Shown: piece by piece, positions 5,072-8,283 of the stretch
Position numbering within the stretch: the stretch's first letter is position 1
Layout: every line of letters begins with the position of its first letter
Source: Treponema sp.
Lineage (GTDB): Bacteria > Spirochaetota > Spirochaetia > Treponematales > Rectinemataceae
Reading direction: 5' to 3'
Assembly: GCA_017849315.1 (NCBI GenBank)
Contig: JAFIHQ010000190.1
Location: forward strand, 1 to 8,283
DNA length: 8,283 nt
The notes under the pieces: model-generated
The model's database searches: none
The model's input: the letters and a program-made list of their open reading frames with translations, nothing else
Told to the model about the DNA's origin: nothing
Translations under genes and position numbers: made by a program

Positions 5072-5878
5072 TTAGCTGAACATGACATCCAGCATCATCA
5101 TCACCGCAAAGCCTATCATGGTACCCATCGTTGCAAGGTGCCCGTTGCCGGACATGTTGGCTTCCGGGACTACTTCGTCTGCTACAACGTAAATCATTGC
5201 ACCAGCAGCAAATGCAAGAGCATATGGCATGAGCGGCTGCATTATCGTCACTAAGAGCACGCCGATGACAGCGGCAATAGGCTCCACGACGCCGGATAGC
5301 TGTCCATAAAAAAAGCTCTTCCAGCGCGACATGCCCTGCCTGCGGAGCGGCAAAGAGACTGCGGCGCCTTCGGGGAAATTCTGAATGCCAATACCGAGCG
5401 CCAGCACAGCAGCGCCGGCCACGTTAGCCCCGCCTGCCCTAAGCCCTGCAGCACCAAATCCTACGCCGACAGAGAGACCTTCCGGAATGTTGTGCATGGT
5501 TATGGCGAGCGCCAACAGTACCGTGCGCGACCAACTCGTTTTTATACCTTCGGTTTTGCCTTCTTCAATATGAAAGTGGGGAAGAAAGCGGTCCACAAGC
5601 CGCAAGAAAAGTCCTCCTGCAAGGAAGCCGAGCGTTGCGGGCAACCATTTTACGACTCCCATTGCTCCTGCTGCTTCAATTGACGGCTCCAAAAGCGACC
5701 AGAAACTCGCCGCCACCATGACGCCTGCGGAGAAGCCCAACATGCCGTCCATGACCTTCTGATTTGTATTTTTGAAAAAGAAAACAGTGGCGGCACCCAT
5801 GGCGGTCATGCCCCAGGTAAAGAGGGTTGCAATCAGTGTCTGCACCAAAGGCGAAAGTTGGCCCAACCATTGATTCAT
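5072..5878 (-). CDS. ZIP-family metal transporter (GufA/ZupT-like)
   Basis: This 268-residue inner-membrane protein belongs to the ZIP family, which moves Zn2+ and other divalent metals such as Fe2+ or Mn2+ into the cytoplasm. About eight hydrophobic segments are visible. The metal-site motifs are HNIPEG at 129-134, QNFPEG at 166-171, Glu199 in GVVEP, and ADEVVPEA at 233-240, matching the paired metal sites of bacterial ZIP structures. The loop with HFHIEEG at 101-107 between the third and fourth segments is the variable His-containing loop of the family. I chose the ATG at 5878 because AAAGGAGA lies just upstream; 46 further codons are open upstream but lack an RBS and look non-membrane. The gene is divergent from exonuclease I. 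No metal-repressor operator was recognised. Confidence 0.93.
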   Translation of the reverse strand: MNQWLGQLSPLVQTLIATLFTWGMTAMGAATVFFFKNTNQKVMDGMLGFSAGVMVAASFWSLLEPSIEAAGAMGVVKWLPATLGFLAGGLFLRLVDRFLPHFHIEEGKTEGIKTSWSRTVLLALAITMHNIPEGLSVGVGFGAAGLRAGGANVAGAAVLALGIGIQNFPEGAAVSLPLRRQGMSRWKSFFYGQLSGVVEPIAAVIGVLLVTIMQPLMPYALAFAAGAMIYVVADEVVPEANMSGNGHLATMGTMIGFAVMMMLDVMFS

Positions 5879-5954
5879 GGATTTCTCCTTTCTGCCAAAG
5901 ATATCCTGAAGCATGGACGCCGGTAAATAGCATCTTTGCGCGTCGCCACCACTC

Positions 5955-6028
5955 TTGTGGCTTTGTCGCGAGTTCGGGCTTATACTTGCGTTTACGCTTA
6001 TGGCCTTGTGTTGCACGCTTATGCCTTG
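5955..6028 (+). promoter_or_regulatory. Probable exonuclease I promoter and a 21-bp leader duplication
   Basis: TATACT at 5981-5986 is a good -10 box, but the nearest -35-like sequence (TTGTGG, 5955-5960) is 20 nt away, so the promoter call is weak. Just downstream, ACGCTTATGGCCTTG (5994-6008) and ACGCTTATGCCTTG (6015-6028) form an imperfect direct repeat with a 21-bp period, differing by one G. GCCAC/GTGGC (5945-5949 and 5957-5961) forms a small hairpin near the possible -35. Confidence 0.4.
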
Positions 6029-6045
6029 AGGGATATAGTCAGCCT

Positions 6046-7521
6046 ATGCCCAACACCATCCTGTGGTACGATCTCGAGACCTTCGGCCTCAATCCGCAAT
6101 ACGACCGTATTGCTCAATTTGCTTGCATAAGGACGGACGAAAACCTCGAGGAAATTGACGAGCCCATAAGGAGTTACTGCAAGCCTACCCTGGATTATCT
6201 GCCTGCACCAAGTGCGTGCAAAGTGCACGGTATCACCCCGCAGATGGCACTCGAACTGGGCATCGACGAATATGACTTCGCGCTCCAAATCCACAAAGAG
6301 TTTTCGGTGCCTGGAACAACCACGGCCGGTTACAACTCCATCAATTTTGACGACGAGTTTATTCGTCACTTGTTTTACCGCAATTTGCTAGATCCTTACG
6401 AGCACGAATACGCAAACGGAAATTCGCGGTGGGATCTCATCAATCTGGTTCGGGCGACGCACGATTTGAGGCCAGATGGAATTGTTTGGCCCCAGGATAA
6501 CGATGGCTACCCCGTTTTCAAACTCGAGGCTTTGACCAAGGCCAATGGGCTTTTGCACGAGTCCGCACACGACGCCTTGAGCGATATCAGGGCTACTATC
6601 GTCATGGCAAGGCTCGTAAAGGCAAAACAGCCGCGCCTGTATGAATGGTATTATTCGCACCGCAAGCGTGAGAGTCTAAAGCCACTTATCGATTTGCCGA
6701 ACGGCAAGATGCTCCTCCACACTGCAGCCGAATACACGCGCAAGGAAGGCTGCACCACACTGATCGCACCAGTGAATATCGATCCTGCTAATCGGAACAT
6801 ACTTATCGCCATTGATTTGCGTTTTGACCCGGTACAGATTTTGCAACTCTCCGTGGAAGAAATTCGGGATCGAGTGTTTTCCAAGAGCGATGGGCGCGTC
6901 CCACTTTCCCGGATTCGCCTGAATCATTGTCCTTTTTTGGCGCCGGTTTCCACGATGAGCGAACAGGCGGCCGCGCGCCTGGGCCTTTCGATAGGTGCCT
7001 GCAAGGAGAGGCTTGCCGTGCTGCGACAGAATCCAGGCCTCATTCAGAAAATGACCGCCGTTTTCAGCGAGCCTATCCCTCCGCAAGACTCTTTAGACCC
7101 AGAGATTTCGCTCTATTCGGGCGGTTTTTTCAGCGGGGCAGATAAGAGTCGCCTGGCGCGGTTTAGACAGGCATTGGGAGAGGCAGATAGGCCTACGGAC
7201 GCGCCAGCCAAGGCTAAAAGGCTCTGCCAGACGCTCAAGTTTACGGACCAGAGGATTTTACCTTTGGCCGGCAGACTTTTTGCACGGAATTTCCCTGAAA
7301 CTTTGTCGGAGTCAGAGCGTTTAAAATGGAGAGCCTTCTGCGCTTCACGCATTCAGCTGCCCGCAGTAGCAGGTGCAACCGAGCTTGCCGATTATGCGCG
7401 GCTCGCGGAATCGGAACTCTCCGACCCGTCAATCCCTGCGCCGCAGCGCGCAGTAATCCAGGCGCTTGTCGAGTGGAAGAATTTTCTTACCCAAGAAGTG
7501 CTCAGTGGAGCAGACTTGTAA
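6046..7521 (+). CDS. sbcB: Exodeoxyribonuclease I (SbcB/ExoI)
   Basis: This 491-residue enzyme degrades single-stranded DNA from 3' to 5' and acts in recombination and mismatch repair. It aligns along its whole length with E. coli ExoI. The DEDDh nuclease core is at about residues 5-185: D9 and E11 in YDLETFG, D102 in NFDDE, and H175 plus D180 in AHDALSD. These correspond to E. coli D15, E17, D108, H181 and D186. The SH3-like middle and the helical ExoI C-terminal domain follow, with NRNILIAIDL (253-262), HCPFLAPVSTM (292-302) and ARNFPETLSESERLKW (about 412-427) as landmarks. The start at 6046 matches the family start; the only SD-like sequence (GAGGG) is 13 nt away, so translation may be weak. 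It is divergent from the ZIP gene, and the secreted SH3 protein follows after 49 bp. Confidence 0.95.
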   Translation: MPNTILWYDLETFGLNPQYDRIAQFACIRTDENLEEIDEPIRSYCKPTLDYLPAPSACKVHGITPQMALELGIDEYDFALQIHKEFSVPGTTTAGYNSINFDDEFIRHLFYRNLLDPYEHEYANGNSRWDLINLVRATHDLRPDGIVWPQDNDGYPVFKLEALTKANGLLHESAHDALSDIRATIVMARLVKAKQPRLYEWYYSHRKRESLKPLIDLPNGKMLLHTAAEYTRKEGCTTLIAPVNIDPANRNILIAIDLRFDPVQILQLSVEEIRDRVFSKSDGRVPLSRIRLNHCPFLAPVSTMSEQAAARLGLSIGACKERLAVLRQNPGLIQKMTAVFSEPIPPQDSLDPEISLYSGGFFSGADKSRLARFRQALGEADRPTDAPAKAKRLCQTLKFTDQRILPLAGRLFARNFPETLSESERLKWRAFCASRIQLPAVAGATELADYARLAESELSDPSIPAPQRAVIQALVEWKNFLTQEVLSGADL

Positions 7522-7570
7522 GGACAGGAGACATAAGAACAGAATGAAGGTGCAAGGTGGAGAAAATACA

Positions 7571-8098
7571 ATGAAAAGACCTTTGGCATTGAGCTTGTCA
7601 GACTCATCGCTGTGCTTCGCGGTCATTCTTGTGTGCACACTTTTTGTACGAGGTCCTGCCTGGGCTGACACGATTCCTGTGGCTATGGTGGTGCAAGTGC
7701 GCGAAAGTGCCGTACGCGAACAGGCATCAGTGGTGGCGCCTGTGGTACGGATGCTCAAGTTTCAGGATCCCGTGCTTTTTTGGGGGAGCAAAGACGGTTG
7801 GGCCAAGGTGCAACTGCCAGGTTCGTCCAAGCTCTATTACATGTTTGAAACGGCGCTTGTTCCCAAAATCCCGAGGGGCGGCCAAGGTGACGTGAGCGAT
7901 GCTGCAAGCGGGGTAAGGAGCCCCGAAATCGTACTTGCAGGGAAGGGTTTTAATGCGGCGCTCGATGCCGCACTTGATTCGGCCCTTGAAGACGAATACA
8001 CAAAGAACACGCACTTGGATTACACTTGGGTAAACCAAATGGAGCTCTGGGGTTGCAGCTCGAGCGCGCTTGCTGACTTTATCCTCGGGACTCCTTAA
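7571..8098 (+). CDS. Secreted SH3-domain protein
   Basis: This 175-residue protein carries a Sec signal peptide: positive start (MKRP), hydrophobic core at about 13-26, and an A-W-A cleavage site at 30-32, so the mature protein begins near D33. Residues about 36-98 look like a bacterial SH3 (SH3b) domain: VVQVRESAVREQASVVAPV, then VLFWGSKDGWAKVQLPGSSKLYYMFE. Such domains usually bind cell-wall peptides or other proteins in the envelope. The rest (about 118-175) has an Ala/Leu/Asp-rich helix (AALDAALDSALEDEY) and a WGCSSS segment with the only mature cysteine, C162; I do not recognise this part. The ATG at 7571 has GGTGGAG 8 nt upstream; an ATG at 7544 would put extra residues before the signal. 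It probably shares a transcript with sbcB upstream and the secreted protein downstream. Confidence 0.78.
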   Translation: MKRPLALSLSDSSLCFAVILVCTLFVRGPAWADTIPVAMVVQVRESAVREQASVVAPVVRMLKFQDPVLFWGSKDGWAKVQLPGSSKLYYMFETALVPKIPRGGQGDVSDAASGVRSPEIVLAGKGFNAALDAALDSALEDEYTKNTHLDYTWVNQMELWGCSSSALADFILGTP

Positions 8099-8139
8099 GT
8101 GGGCGGCTGCGTGGACCCGACACTTAGCACAAAAGACTG

Positions 8140-8283
8140 ATGATGGTGTTCAAGAAAGTCAAAACCAGGGTTTTTTGCGTATGCCTTGTGTTTTTTTGTC
8201 TCTACGGACTGGTTTGTTTTGCGGGCGAGCCAAAACCTGTTTTGGAAGATGCGGGGCCGCCAACATCCGGGCCGGAGCAAGGT
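8140..8283 (+). CDS. Start of a secreted or membrane-anchored protein, cut by the right edge
   Basis: An open frame of 48 codons runs from ATG at 8140 (or ATG at 8143) to the end of the window. Residues 1-29 form a signal peptide: MMVFKKVKTR, then a hydrophobic core VFCVCLVFFCLYGLVC and a C-F-A cleavage site before GEPKP. A relaxed lipobox ending at the last Cys of the core is possible but does not fit the usual rule. The visible mature part is Pro/Gly/Glu-rich and gives no family hint. No convincing RBS is seen. It follows the SH3 gene by 41 bp on the same strand, so the two may be made together. Confidence 0.6.
   Translation, partial: MMVFKKVKTRVFCVCLVFFCLYGLVCFAGEPKPVLEDAGPPTSGPEQG

Noticed and set aside
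1..8283. CRISPR arrays, insertion sequences, tRNA genes, phage modules or a multi-gene defence island
   Set aside because: None was seen: no regular spacer-repeat array, no transposase or integrase coding sequence, and no cloverleaf sequence recognised.

Overview
This window looks like ordinary chromosome from a Gram-negative-type bacterium with intermediate, roughly balanced GC. It carries eight complete genes and two cut by the window edges. Two proteins near the right end have Sec signal peptides, one gene is an ExoI/SbcB nuclease, and one promoter matches sigma-54. A spirochaete of the Treponema group is my best guess, but it rests on general impression and not on any diagnostic marker. 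There are no rRNA or tRNA genes, CRISPR arrays, insertion sequences or phage genes.

Layout. Positions 1-875, minus strand: two adjacent short chromate-transporter (CHR) genes with overlapping stop and start; the second runs off the left edge. Positions 976-1590, minus: a small heat-shock protein (Hsp20) gene with a strong terminator after it, an RBS, a roughly 100-nt leader, and a textbook sigma-54 promoter before it. Positions 1816-2970, minus: mtnA. Positions 3286-3999, plus: deoD, divergent from mtnA across a mirror-symmetric promoter region. Positions 4112-5011, plus: a stand-alone FRG-domain protein of unknown function. Positions 5072-5878, minus: a ZIP-family metal transporter, convergent with the FRG gene. 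Positions 6046-7521, plus: exonuclease I, divergent from the ZIP gene and followed by a secreted SH3-domain protein (7571-8098) and the start of another secreted protein (8140 to the right edge).

How the genes may work together. The clearest functional link is mtnA with deoD. A purine nucleoside phosphorylase releases a pentose 1-phosphate, and MtnA isomerises a 5-modified ribose 1-phosphate. They share a divergent regulatory region, and this DeoD lacks the histidine that contacts the ribose 5'-OH in E. coli PNP, so a route for methylthioadenosine or 5'-deoxyadenosine salvage is plausible but unproven. The other genes are unrelated housekeeping, stress and transport functions.

Most notable: the consensus sigma-54 promoter of hsp20 with a possible RNA switch over its RBS; the mirrored mtnA/deoD promoters; and short near-tandem duplications (16-22 bp period) in four consecutive intergenic gaps. 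I found no convincing multi-gene system that looks wholly new.
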